DNA of 64,000 nucleotides from Pseudomonas orientalis. Its GTDB lineage: Bacteria > Pseudomonadota > Gammaproteobacteria > Pseudomonadales > Pseudomonadaceae. The stretch is taken from contig NZ_CP018049.1 of assembly GCF_002934065.1 (NCBI RefSeq), positions 5,578,501-5,642,500 of the forward strand, written 5' to 3'. Shown here piece by piece: positions 1 to 8,905 of the stretch. A program made the position numbers and the translations under genes. The notes under the pieces are model-generated. The model saw nothing but the letters and a program-made list of their open reading frames with translations. It was not told the DNA's origin and did no database searches. Position 1 is the stretch's first letter, and the number at the start of each line of letters is the position of its first letter.

Positions 1-3000
1 GGAAGATCGAGGTTTCGCCGGCCAGGTTGACCAGGTCGTCGAGCAGTTCGGCGGAGATCTTCACCATGTCGGCAGCCGGATCGACCACCGTCTCCGCCTT
101 ACCCGCCGGCAACGCCACCGGCACCACCGGCTCTTCGCCCGGGTGCACCAGGCTCTTGATGCGCTCGATCAGCTTGTCCACCGAGCCCACCGGCAAGCCG
201 TCCGCCACGGCGTCGATCATCTGCGCCAGGCGGTCATGGCAACCCTGCAACAACGCGAACAGTTCGGGCGACGGCGCCAGCAGCCCGGCGGACAGCCCTT
301 CGTAGAGAAACTCCAGCTCGTGGGCCAGGTCGCCAATCGGGCCGATCTCGACCATGCGTGCGCCACCCTTGAGGGTGTGCAGGTCACGCAGCAGGGTTTC
401 GACCTCCTGGCGGTTGCCGGGCTCGGCCTGCCAGCGCAGCAATGCACTGCCTGAACTGTCGAGAATATCGGCAGCTTCCTCGAGGAAAATATCCAGCAGC
501 TCGGGGTCGGCGCCCGAGGGTTGCGGCGCTGCAACCGGGGCCGTCGGCAGACTGCTCTGGCGCAGTTCGCGCAACCTGGCGACCAGCTCAACACTGTCGC
601 TCAACGGCTGCTGCCCGAGCAGCTCGTCAAGTTGCAAAGCCAGGCGTTCATGACTGGCCATCAGTGCCTGGGACAGCTCGGTGGAGTAGCTGTAGCGACG
701 GTCCACCAGGCCTTCATAGACGCATTCCAGCTCCTGGGCCAGATCGCCCACCGCGTCGATTTCGGCCATGCGCGCGCCGCCCTTGAGGGTGTGCAAGTCG
801 CGCTGCAACGAGGACAACGGCGCCATGCCCTCGGGCTCCAGCAACCAGCGCTTGAGGGACTGCCCGGCGCTGTCGAGGATATCCACGGCCTCTTCAAGGA
901 AGATGTCGACGATCTCGTCGTCCATCGCCGTGTGCCGGCTCAGTTGCTCGGTCGCGGCGCCCAGCTCGGCGATGCTCGGGGCGCGGTTGCCGTCACGTGT
1001 GATCAGGCCGGTGGCGGACGGATCGAGGGCGTCATCGAGCAATTCGCGCAGGGCCTGGACCCGTGCCGGCGCCGGGCTGATTTCCTGCCCGGCTGCCAGT
1101 TGGTCGAGCATGGTGATCAACGCTTCATGGGCCTGCTCGGCCTCATGGAAAAACCGTTCGCTGACCGCCAGGCTGCTCTCTTCCACCGCGCCATACAGGT
1201 CGAGCAAGGCTTCGCACAGTTGATCGATAGGGTGCAGGTCGGCAAGGTGCGCGCCCTCGCCCAGGGTGGTCAGTTCGTCCAGCAGCGCGGTGAGCTCCTG
1301 GCGCTCGCCGGGGTGTTGCTGCCAGCGACGCAGCAGGCTTTCGGCGTCGAGCAGGATGTCCATGCCCCGGGCCAGGAAGTTGGTGATCAGGTGCGGATCG
1401 CGCTTGACGTGCGGGCCGGTGCTGGGGCCGTTGAGCAGTGCTTCAAGCTGTTGGTCCAACAGGCTTTGGGTGCGCTTGATCAAGTCCGCCGCGCCCTTGA
1501 TCGGCGCCAGGGGATGGCTGTCCAGTTCACGCAGCCCGCGCTGGAACACGCTTTCGGCTTCCAGCAACAGCTCGACTTCATCCAGGTCCAGCGGCAGGCG
1601 ATGGGCCTTGTATTCGCGGGTCAGGTGGTCGAGGGGCCGCGCCAGTTCGGCCATGGGCAACACGCCGGCCATGTAGGCGCTGCCCTTGAGGGTGTGCAGG
1701 GCGCGTTGCAGTTCATCGGTAACCTGCAGCGGCACGTGTTCGGCGGCCTGTTGCAGGAACTGGTTGAGGCTGTCCAGATGGCTCTGGGCTTCGTTGCGGA
1801 AGATCTCCAGCAGCATCGGGTCGTGCGGTTCGGCAACCGCTACCTGTGCGCCGCTGGCCAAGGCGTGGGCGCGGGCAGCGAGGGCGTCGACCTCATCGCG
1901 CTGGCGCTGTCGGCCGGTGGCGAAGTCGGCGATCAGCTCCGGCAGCAACGCCACCGCTTCGTCCAGCACCTGCCGCACCTCGGGGCCGATCGCCACGCTG
2001 CGCTCCAGCACGCGATTGAGCAGGTTTTCCACGGCCCAGGCCAGCTCGGCCACGACCAGGGCGCGGACCATACGGCCGCTGCCTTTCAAGGTGTGGAAGG
2101 CACGGCGCATTTCGCCCTGGGCGGTTTTGTCCGTGCTGGCGGGCAGGTAGCGGTGCAGCACCTCGAGTACTTCGTCGGTTTCCTCGAGGAAGACCTCACG
2201 TAACTCGTCGTCGATCGGCTCTTCATCGGGCGGGGGCGGCTGCAAACTGCCCGGCCGTTGCAGGGCCGGCGGGTTGAGGCGCGAGGTGGGGCTGGCCAGC
2301 GCATCGAATCGGGATTGGCTTGGCGCAGTGTCGCTGACCAAGGCACCCTCGGGCGCAGCCAATGCCTGGCGCCAGGGCTTTTCCACCGGCAGGTAGCCCA
2401 GCGCGCTCAAGGCCTGGGTGGCCAGTTCCAGCACCTTTTCTCCCGCAGCGTCGGGGTCCTGGAGCATGCGTTCCAGGTAGTATTCCAGGCTGCTGATCAC
2501 ATCGGCAAAGTGCGCCAGCTGCGCCTGCTCGGGCGCGCTATCGTTGACCATCAATTGCTCATCGACGTAAACGGTACACCCACGCATCAGGCTCGCCGCG
2601 CAGGGCAGTGGAATCATCGCCAGGGCGCCGCGCACCTGGCTCAACAGCTCAGGCAGGGATTCCAGGCGCTGGCGATCCCAGTCGGCCTCGATGCAGTCGA
2701 TCACCAATTCCTTGGCCTGGCGCAGGCACTGGCAGGATTCGCGGATCACCAATTGGTGGATCTGGGTCAGGTCGGTGGTCGGCAGGCGGCTGTCTTCACG
2801 GCTTTGCGGTTCGACGGTGCCGACCATTCCGGCCAGCGTGGCCTCGACGTAGAGCAACGCCCCGGCGACGTCCATCAATACGGCGTCACTGGGTTCACGC
2901 TGCCCCTGGACCAGGCTCAATACCACGGCAAGCTGGTCGATGATGACTTTGCGCGGCTGGCCGAAACCGAGCACCGCCAGGGTGTCGGCGATCTGCCGCA

Positions 3001-4054
3001 GCGGCGCCAGCAACGGGTCGAGGTCCTGGGTGTGCTGGCGGTCGCTGCGCACGAACAGATCGAGGCGTTCCTTGACCCGTACCAGCTCCTCGCACAAGGC
3101 GCCGAGTACCGAGCCCATGGCGTTGCGGTCCGGCCCGGCCAGGCGCGCACGCTCGGCATCGACCACGGCACTGTCGGGCAGAGCCTCATCCAGACCGTAG
3201 CGTTCCTTCAGGCTCTGCATGCGCGGCGTCGGCCGAGTGACTTTGGCGACGTAGAACAGCAGGCTCTTGAGCAATTCATCCGGCGCCGGCTGGTTGATCC
3301 CGCCGATGCCCTGCGCCAGCAGGCGCTTGAGTTGCTTGCCGCTGGCCTTGAGCAGGCTGCGCAGTGCCGGGCTGTTGGCGATCACGCCCGTCAGCATGCC
3401 TTCGACCAGCGCTGAGGCGACCTGCCACAGCGGCAACAGCGGCGCGCCCTGGCACAGCGCTTCCAGGCGCGCGAAGACCCGCGCCATGTCTTCCAGGTTG
3501 CTCGGCCCGTGGTCCTCGCGCAGCAACCCGGCCAGGGCCTGTTGCAGCAGTGCGTGCCATTGGCGCAGTTGCGGGTGAAGGTCCGGCGGTGTGCGTTGAG
3601 TCAGTGCGTCATCGGGCAGCGGCGCGATGGTCAACAATTGTGGACTGAACAGGCTGGTCTCCGACAGCAGGCTTTCACCGCGGGCGCTGCGCAGGTCGTT
3701 GAGCAGCGGTAACACCACCAGCGGCAGGTCGCGACGGGCACTGTGCACACGGTCCAGGTACAGCGGCAATTGGCCGAGGGCCTGTTGCAGCAGGCGGATA
3801 CCTTCGTCGCGCTGGCCGACGTGCCCGGCCTGCAGCGCCAGGGCCAGGGCTTCGATCTCTTCAGCCAGCAGCGCCGCGCCGTAGAACTCGACCATCTGCA
3901 GCGCGCCATGTACCTGGTGGATGCCGGCCAGGCACGCCTCAATGGCGTCGCCGGTTTCAACGTAAACGTCCAGCGCCGAACGGGCCTGCTTCAGGGTTTC
4001 GGCAATGTCGCCCTTGACCCATTCGAGGGCCACGTAGTCGTGCCGATCAACCAT
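1..4054 (-). CDS. chpA: ChpA, multi-Hpt CheA-type hybrid histidine kinase (3' part cut by window edge)
   Basis: This is the histidine kinase core of the Chp chemosensory system, which in P. aeruginosa controls type IV pilus twitching and cAMP in response to surfaces. About 1351 codons are visible. Four canonical Hpt phosphorylation boxes with HTLKG are seen near residues 653, 788, 1088 and 1228. The N-terminus carries an atypical Hpt-like stretch (HGALQM near residue 47). The window ends inside the CheA dimerisation helix (LDDLVNLAGE), so the ATPase, CheW-like and receiver domains lie outside. The ATG at 4054 is preceded by a GGAG Shine-Dalgarno. It follows pilJ on the same strand after a 178-base gap holding a REP doublet; the pilK methyltransferase gene that sits here in P. 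aeruginosa is absent. Confidence 0.93.
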   Translation of the reverse strand, partial: MVDRHDYVALEWVKGDIAETLKQARSALDVYVETGDAIEACLAGIHQVHGALQMVEFYGAALLAEEIEALALALQAGHVGQRDEGIRLLQQALGQLPLYLDRVHSARRDLPLVVLPLLNDLRSARGESLLSETSLFSPQLLTIAPLPDDALTQRTPPDLHPQLRQWHALLQQALAGLLREDHGPSNLEDMARVFARLEALCQGAPLLPLWQVASALVEGMLTGVIANSPALRSLLKASGKQLKRLLAQGIGGINQPAPDELLKSLLFYVAKVTRPTPRMQSLKERYGLDEALPDSAVVDAERARLAGPDRNAMGSVLGALCEELVRVKERLDLFVRSDRQHTQDLDPLLAPLRQIADTLAVLGFGQPRKVIIDQLAVVLSLVQGQREPSDAVLMDVAGALLYVEATLAGMVGTVEPQSREDSRLPTTDLTQIHQLVIRESCQCLRQAKELVIDCIEADWDRQRLESLPELLSQVRGALAMIPLPCAASLMRGCTVYVDEQLMVNDSAPEQAQLAHFADVISSLEYYLERMLQDPDAAGEKVLELATQALSALGYLPVEKPWRQALAAPEGALVSDTAPSQSRFDALASPTSRLNPPALQRPGSLQPPPPDEEPIDDELREVFLEETDEVLEVLHRYLPASTDKTAQGEMRRAFHTLKGSGRMVRALVVAELAWAVENLLNRVLERSVAIGPEVRQVLDEAVALLPELIADFATGRQRQRDEVDALAARAHALASGAQVAVAEPHDPMLLEIFRNEAQSHLDSLNQFLQQAAEHVPLQVTDELQRALHTLKGSAYMAGVLPMAELARPLDHLTREYKAHRLPLDLDEVELLLEAESVFQRGLRELDSHPLAPIKGAADLIKRTQSLLDQQLEALLNGPSTGPHVKRDPHLITNFLARGMDILLDAESLLRRWQQHPGERQELTALLDELTTLGEGAHLADLHPIDQLCEALLDLYGAVEESSLAVSERFFHEAEQAHEALITMLDQLAAGQEISPAPARVQALRELLDDALDPSATGLITRDGNRAPSIAELGAATEQLSRHTAMDDEIVDIFLEEAVDILDSAGQSLKRWLLEPEGMAPLSSLQRDLHTLKGGARMAEIDAVGDLAQELECVYEGLVDRRYSYSTELSQALMASHERLALQLDELLGQQPLSDSVELVARLRELRQSSLPTAPVAAPQPSGADPELLDIFLEEAADILDSSGSALLRWQAEPGNRQEVETLLRDLHTLKGGARMVEIGPIGDLAHELEFLYEGLSAGLLAPSPELFALLQGCHDRLAQMIDAVADGLPVGSVDKLIERIKSLVHPGEEPVVPVALPAGKAETVVDPAADMVKISAELLDDLVNLAGETSIF

Positions 4055-4112
4055 AACTGCTCCGCTTGGAATTCATGGGTTGCTGGTGTTCTTGAAACAC
4101 ATGGAGATTAAG

Positions 4113-4202
4113 TGTGGGAGGGGGCTTGCCCCCGATAGCGGTGTGTCAGGCGACCCACTTATTGACTGTCAGACCGCTATCGGGGGCAAGCCCCCTCCCA
4201 CA
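4113..4202. repeat. REP doublet (GGGGGC family, head-to-head)
   Basis: Two inverted copies of GTGGGAGGGGGCTTGCCCCC flank a loop that can itself pair (GATAGCGGTG against CACCGCTATC-like ends). It fills most of the pilJ-chpA gap, and both genes are on the minus strand. The structure is that of the REPIN elements described in P. fluorescens. Confidence 0.93.
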
Positions 4203-4232
4203 TTTGGACTGTGGTGATTTTTGGAGTGCATT

Positions 4233-6284
4233 TCACTCTTCGACCTGCTTGGGCGGCGGGAGCGTGAACCCCGACACCGACCGGCGCAACTGGCTGGCCA
4301 TTTTCGCCAGGTTACCAATGCTTTCGGCGGTCGCCGTGGAACCCGACGACGTCTGCGTGGTGATCTGCTGAATCACATTCATCGTCAGCGAAATCTGCCC
4401 CGCCGACGAGGTCTGTTGCTGCGCCGCATTGGAAATGCTCTGGATCAGCGCCGCCAGGGTTTTCGACACGCCTTCGATCTCTTCCAGCGCCACTCCGGCG
4501 TCCTGGGCCAGCCGCGCACCGCGCACCACTTCGGTGGTGGTCTGCTCCATGGAGATGACCGCTTCGTTGGTGTCGGCCTGGATCGCCCGCACCAGGGTTT
4601 CGATCTGCCGGGTGGCAGCCGAGGAGCGCTCGGCCAGCCGTTGCACTTCATCGGCCACCACCGCAAAACCGCGCCCGGCATCGCCGGCCATGCTCGCCTG
4701 GATAGCCGCGTTCAAGGCAAGGATGTTGGTCTGGTCGGCGATGTCGTCGATCAGGCTGACGATGTCGCCAATCTCCTGGGACGATTCACCCAGGCGCTTG
4801 ATGCGCTTGGCGGTGTCCTGGATCTGCTCGCGGATGTTGTCCATTCCGTGGATGGTGTTGTGCACCACCTCGTTGCCCTTGTTGGCAATTTCCACCGAAC
4901 GCTCCGCCACCGCCGAGGACTCGGCGGCGTTGGCCGATACTTGGTCGATGGACTGGGCCATCTGGTTGATCGCGGTGGAGGCTTCGGCAATCTGCTGGGC
5001 CTGATGCTCCGAGGCCTGGGCCAGGTGCATGGCGGTGGCCTGGGTGTCCTGCACCGCGCCGGCGACTTGCCCGGCGGTGAGGTTGATGGTGGCCACCAGG
5101 TCGCGCAGTTGGTCCACCGAATAGTTGATCGAGTCGGCAATGGTGCCGGTGAAGTCTTCGGTGACCGAGGCCGTGACGGTCAGGTCGCCGTCGGCCAGGT
5201 CTTCGATTTCGTCCAGCAGGCGCATGATCGCGTTCTGGTTGCGCTCGTTCTTTTCGGCGGTTTCGCGCAGCTGGCGGTTGGTCTCGCGCACCATCACCAG
5301 GCCGATCAGGATGATCGAGGCCAACGCCAGCAGCCCCAGCGCATAGCCGCCGAGGGTATCCAGGCTGCGCCCGCCGGCCAGGTTCTCGAAACCGGTGGCC
5401 AGGTGCGAGGCTTCATCGAGCAGGGTTTGCGACAGGTTGAAAATATTGCTCGCCGACGCGCGTACCTGAAACAACTGCGGCGAGGTTTCGAGGATTTCAT
5501 CCACGGAACCCGAGACGAATTCGAACAGTTCGGCAATTTCCCCCAGCCGCGCACGGGCGTCAGGGTCTTCGACCTGGGTGATGCGCAGGCCGGGGTTGCC
5601 GTTGAGCATGCCATTGAGCACCACGCCAAAACGATTGGCGTCGCGACCAAAGGCGTCGGCGGCCTGCACGGCGGTTTCGTCGCCGGCGAGCACGGTGTTG
5701 ACCGCACCCAGGATGCGCTCGGCCAGCAGCGACTGGCGCTGGGCCAGCGCCACCTGGCTCGCGGGGGCGCCGCGCTGGAGCAGGATGTCGACGACCTTTT
5801 CCGACTCTATCTGCAGTTGCGGCACGGTTTCGGCGAGGGTGGCGGCCACCTGGTGCAACGACAGTACGGTCTGTTCGCTGGCGAGAATGGCGTCGGTGTT
5901 TTTCAGCAGGGCTTCCCAGTCGGTCTGCACCGCGCGCATCTCGGCGCGTACGGCGCTGGGCGCGGCCGGCAGGCCGGTTTGCGGATCGCCTTTTTTCAGG
6001 TAGCCCCAGCGCTGGGCAAAGTCGTTGCGCGCCTCGCCCAGCAGCTTGAACGCGGCCGCCTTGCCGGCGGCGGCCTCGGTGGCGTTCTTGGCGATGCGCT
6101 GGGACAGTACCCGCAGCTCGCCGGCGTGGCCGATGTACTGTTTGTCGTAGGTGGACTGGGTGTTGAGGTACGCGAAGTTGGCGAACAACAGCATGATGAA
6201 CACGATCAGTGCGATAAACAGCACGATGATCTGCGAGCGGCTGCGCGAGGCCGCCTGGGGCTTGGGCGGGGTCACGGTGCTCAT
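4233..6284 (-). CDS. pilJ: PilJ, methyl-accepting chemotaxis receptor of the Chp system
   Basis: This is the transmembrane receptor that feeds the PilI/ChpA/PilG/PilH pathway. It has 683 residues, matching the family length. A first membrane segment lies at about residues 17-40 (IVLFIALIVFIMLLFANF). A long periplasmic PilJ-type sensor region follows, and a second membrane segment lies near residues 305-330. The cytoplasmic part has a HAMP-like stretch and the MCP signalling tip with ADQTNILALNAAIQ and GRGFAVVADEVQRLAE. The reading frame stays open about 100 codons upstream, but the ATG at 6284 overlaps the pilI stop by four bases (ATGA) and gives the expected N-terminus (MSTVTPPK). No C-terminal CheR-binding pentapeptide is visible. 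Confidence 0.95.
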   Translation of the reverse strand: MSTVTPPKPQAASRSRSQIIVLFIALIVFIMLLFANFAYLNTQSTYDKQYIGHAGELRVLSQRIAKNATEAAAGKAAAFKLLGEARNDFAQRWGYLKKGDPQTGLPAAPSAVRAEMRAVQTDWEALLKNTDAILASEQTVLSLHQVAATLAETVPQLQIESEKVVDILLQRGAPASQVALAQRQSLLAERILGAVNTVLAGDETAVQAADAFGRDANRFGVVLNGMLNGNPGLRITQVEDPDARARLGEIAELFEFVSGSVDEILETSPQLFQVRASASNIFNLSQTLLDEASHLATGFENLAGGRSLDTLGGYALGLLALASIILIGLVMVRETNRQLRETAEKNERNQNAIMRLLDEIEDLADGDLTVTASVTEDFTGTIADSINYSVDQLRDLVATINLTAGQVAGAVQDTQATAMHLAQASEHQAQQIAEASTAINQMAQSIDQVSANAAESSAVAERSVEIANKGNEVVHNTIHGMDNIREQIQDTAKRIKRLGESSQEIGDIVSLIDDIADQTNILALNAAIQASMAGDAGRGFAVVADEVQRLAERSSAATRQIETLVRAIQADTNEAVISMEQTTTEVVRGARLAQDAGVALEEIEGVSKTLAALIQSISNAAQQQTSSAGQISLTMNVIQQITTQTSSGSTATAESIGNLAKMASQLRRSVSGFTLPPPKQVEE

Positions 6285-6805
6285 GCGGCCACATCCATGA
6301 AGCCTGGAGCCTGGGCCAGGGCGAAGGGGCTGAAGACCTGCCACTGCGGGTCGCCATCGAACTGGCCCTGGATAAACGGCGCGCCGGAGGCGGTACTCGC
6401 CATCCACGCGTCGAGTGCAAAATGTTGCATGCCCACCACCTCGTCCACCAGCAACCCGACAAACAGATCGTTGTATTCCACCACCAGCACCCGCCGCTGC
6501 TTGCGCGCCTTGGACAGTTCCCGACCGAGAAACCCGCCCAGGTCCATCACCGGCAACAAGCGCCCGCGCAGGTTGGCCACGCCCTTGACCCAAGGCTTTA
6601 CTCCAGGCATCAGGGTGCAGCGCGGCTCATGCAACACCTCGGCGACTTCGCCCATGGGCGCCACATACCAGTGCTGCCCCAGGCGAAAGCCGATCCCGCT
6701 CCAGCGTTGCAGGCGGGTTTCCTGGGACGGCAGGTCGGCGGCCAGCAGGCGGCAGCGGCGGTCAATGTCCAGCAGCAGCTCAAAGGCGGTTTGCGACTCG
6801 GTCAT
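6281..6805 (-). CDS. pilI: PilI, CheW-like adaptor
   Basis: This 174-residue protein is a single CheW domain that couples the PilJ receptor to the ChpA kinase. Family signs include GIGFRLGQHWYVAPMGEV, the hydrophobic core VKGVANLRGRLLPVMDLGGF and VLVVEYNDLFVGLLVDEVVG. It overlaps pilJ by four bases and lies 12 bases downstream of pilH, so translational coupling in one operon (pilG-pilH-pilI-pilJ-chpA) is likely. Position, length and CheW fold all agree with P. aeruginosa PilI. Confidence 0.94.
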   Translation of the reverse strand: MTESQTAFELLLDIDRRCRLLAADLPSQETRLQRWSGIGFRLGQHWYVAPMGEVAEVLHEPRCTLMPGVKPWVKGVANLRGRLLPVMDLGGFLGRELSKARKQRRVLVVEYNDLFVGLLVDEVVGMQHFALDAWMASTASGAPFIQGQFDGDPQWQVFSPFALAQAPGFMDVAA

Positions 6806-6817
6806 GATGGCGTGCCG

Positions 6818-7183
6818 TCAACCGGCCAGCACCTTGTTCAGCGTGGCGATCAGGGTTTCTTCGTCCACCGGCTTGGTCAGGTAATCCTTGGCACCCTGGC
6901 GCGCGCCCCAGATCTTGTCGGTTTCCTGGTCCTTGGTGGTGATGATGATGATCGGGATGCCGTTGGTTTCCGGCTCCTTGGACAACTGGCGCGTGGCCTG
7001 GAAGCCATTGAGGCCCGGCATCACAATGTCCATCAACACTGCGTCGGGCTTTTCCTGGCGGGCCAGGGCCACGCCGTCCGCGCCATTTTCGGCCTTCAAG
7101 ACCTGGTGGCCATGCTTTTCCAGCATGCCGGTCAGTTTGTACATTTCAGTCGGCGAATCGTCGACGATCAGAACACGTGCCAT
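6818..7183 (-). CDS. pilH: PilH, single-domain CheY-like response regulator
   Basis: PilH is a stand-alone receiver, 121 residues, phosphorylated by ChpA and thought to antagonise or drain phosphate from PilG in twitching motility. The acidic pocket (VDDS), the phospho-acceptor Asp in LMDIVMPG (about residue 52), the Thr in IIITTKD and the Lys in YLTKPVD are all intact. The ATG at 7183 (MARVLIVDD) is preferred over a GTG four codons upstream, because a TGGGG Shine-Dalgarno precedes it and the shorter form equals the family length. Confidence 0.95.
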   Translation of the reverse strand: MARVLIVDDSPTEMYKLTGMLEKHGHQVLKAENGADGVALARQEKPDAVLMDIVMPGLNGFQATRQLSKEPETNGIPIIIITTKDQETDKIWGARQGAKDYLTKPVDEETLIATLNKVLAG

Positions 7184-7228
7184 GGTTTTCCCCACTACAT
7201 TGGTCGGCGCCGGCCCTCGGGGGCGGCG

Positions 7229-7636
7229 TCAGTGTGCTTGTTCTACTGCGGCGAAGGCAGGCACATAGGCCTTGATCGCACCCAGCAGTTCTTCCTTGCT
7301 GAAAGGCTTGGTCAAAAACTGATCGACCCCCACGGTACGCCCCTTGGCCTTGTCGAACAGGCCGTCCCTGGAGGACAGCATGATCACCGGGATCGACTTG
7401 AACGCCGGGTTGTTCTTCACCAGCGCACAGGTCTGGTAGCCATCCAGGCGCGGCATCATGATGTCGACAAAGATAATGTGCGGGTGATGATCCACGATTC
7501 GCGCCAGGGCATCGAAACCGTCGATGGCCGTGATGACCTCGCACCCCACGTTCTTCAACAGCGTCTCGGCGGTGCGGCGGATCGTTTTCGAATCGTCGAT
7601 CACCATCACTCTCAAGGCGTTGGAATGCTGTTCCAT
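7229..7636 (-). CDS. pilG: PilG, CheY-like response regulator
   Basis: PilG is the output regulator of the Chp system. In P. aeruginosa, phosphorylated PilG promotes pilus extension and adenylate cyclase activity. The 135-residue protein has a short N-terminal tail, then a receiver with VIDDSKTIRR, the phospho-acceptor in FVDIMMPRLDGYQ, SSRDG and the conserved Lys in QFLTKPFSKEEL. It is the first gene of the minus-strand pil operon and diverges from gshB across a 238-base gap. No convincing sigma-70 promoter could be picked out by eye in that gap. Confidence 0.95.
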   Translation of the reverse strand: MEQHSNALRVMVIDDSKTIRRTAETLLKNVGCEVITAIDGFDALARIVDHHPHIIFVDIMMPRLDGYQTCALVKNNPAFKSIPVIMLSSRDGLFDKAKGRTVGVDQFLTKPFSKEELLGAIKAYVPAFAAVEQAH

Positions 7637-7874
7637 AGTTGCTCTACCATCGCCACAGCGAATCGGTTTTCGGTGTGTACTGCCTGATGTGTCACAGGAT
7701 GAGCCCCGCAGGCCTTGGAATTCAAGGGCTGCTGCGCTGTGGCAGTCTTTTTAGCACAGTCTCCGGGCGCAATCTATCGAGGCACTCGCCTGGTGGTTTT
7801 TCCTTGACCCGCAACAGCCGCAGCGCCACTCTGACGCCACTTTTATGCGCCCTATTTGCCAGAGGAAATAACCC

Positions 7875-8828
7875 ATGAGCGTTCGCGTCGGCATTGTCAT
7901 GGACCCTATTGCCAGCATCTCCTATAAAAAGGACAGCTCGCTGGCCATGCTCCTGGCCGCCCAGGCCCGCGGCTGGAGCCTGTTCTATATGGAACAGCGC
8001 GACCTTTACCAGGGCGACGGCGAGGCCCGTGCGCGGATGCGTCCGTTGCAGGTATTCGCCAACCCCGAGAAGTGGTTCGAGCTGCAGGATGAAATCGACA
8101 GCCCCCTGAGCGATCTGGACGTGATCCTGATGCGCAAGGACCCGCCGTTCGACATGGAATTCGTGTATTCCACCTACCTGCTGGAGCAGGCCGAGCGCGC
8201 CGGTGTGTTGATCGTCAACAAGCCGCAAAGCCTGCGCGACTGCAATGAAAAACTGTTCGCCACCCTCTTCCCGCAGTGCACGCCGCCGACCGTGGTCAGC
8301 CGCCGCGCCGACGTGCTGCGTGAATTCGCCGCCAAACATGGCGATGTGATCCTCAAGCCGCTGGACGGCATGGGCGGCACCTCGATCTTCCGTCACCGGG
8401 CGGGCGATCCGAACCTGTCGGTGATCCTGGAAACCCTGACCGCGCTGGGCACGCAGCAGATCATGGGCCAGGCCTACCTGCCGGCGATCAAGGACGGCGA
8501 CAAGCGCATCCTGATGATCGACGGCGAGCCGGTGGATTACTGCCTGGCGCGCATCCCGGCGGCCGGCGAGACCCGTGGCAACCTGGCCGCCGGTGGCCGT
8601 GGTGAAGCGCGACCGCTGTCGGACAAGGATCGCTGGATCGCCGCCCAAGTCGGCCCGACCCTTCGCGAAAAAGGCCTGCTGTTTGTAGGACTAGACGTAA
8701 TCGGTGAGAACCTCACCGAAATCAACGTCACCAGTCCGACCTGTATTCGCGAGATTGATAACGCATTTGGCACGAACATCGGCGAAATGCTCATGGCGGC
8801 CATTGAGCGCAAGCTACAAGCCAAGTGA
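7875..8828 (+). CDS. gshB: Glutathione synthetase
   Basis: GshB joins gamma-glutamylcysteine and glycine with ATP in the second step of cytoplasmic glutathione synthesis. The 317 residues match the bacterial family. The N-terminal domain has IVMDPIASISYKKDSS. The ATP-grasp core shows VILKPLDGMGGTSIF, the catalytic loop after ARIPAAGETRGNLAAGG, and the metal-binding end ENLTEINVTSPT. The start is supported by AGAGGAAA a few bases upstream. The order pilG / gshB / tonB3 is the same as in P. aeruginosa. Confidence 0.97.
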   Translation: MSVRVGIVMDPIASISYKKDSSLAMLLAAQARGWSLFYMEQRDLYQGDGEARARMRPLQVFANPEKWFELQDEIDSPLSDLDVILMRKDPPFDMEFVYSTYLLEQAERAGVLIVNKPQSLRDCNEKLFATLFPQCTPPTVVSRRADVLREFAAKHGDVILKPLDGMGGTSIFRHRAGDPNLSVILETLTALGTQQIMGQAYLPAIKDGDKRILMIDGEPVDYCLARIPAAGETRGNLAAGGRGEARPLSDKDRWIAAQVGPTLREKGLLFVGLDVIGENLTEINVTSPTCIREIDNAFGTNIGEMLMAAIERKLQAK

Positions 8829-8848
8829 CATAGAACAGCCGGACACAC

Positions 8849-8902
8849 ACCAACATTGCGTTATCATGCGCCACCTGTGAAACGCGCGATGTTGGTTTTT
8901 TT
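8849..8902 (+). terminator. Rho-independent terminator after gshB, ending at the tonB3 start
   Basis: The stem pairs ACCAACAT (8849-8856) with ATGTTGGT (8889-8896). It is extended inward by TGCGTT/AACGCG with a two-base bulge, and a run of seven T follows (8896-8902). The T run stops three bases before the ATG of the next gene, leaving no room for a normal ribosome binding site outside the hairpin. Confidence 0.8.
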
Positions 8903-8905
8903 GTC

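Noticed and set aside
521..2203. Long plus-strand frame of 560 codons
   Set aside because: It lies antisense to chpA, has no recognisable domain and repeats Gly/Gln/Val-rich composition typical of high-GC antisense frames.
4221..6884. Long plus-strand frame of 887 codons
   Set aside because: It is antisense to pilJ and pilI and begins in intergenic sequence next to a REP element; the minus-strand genes are certain.
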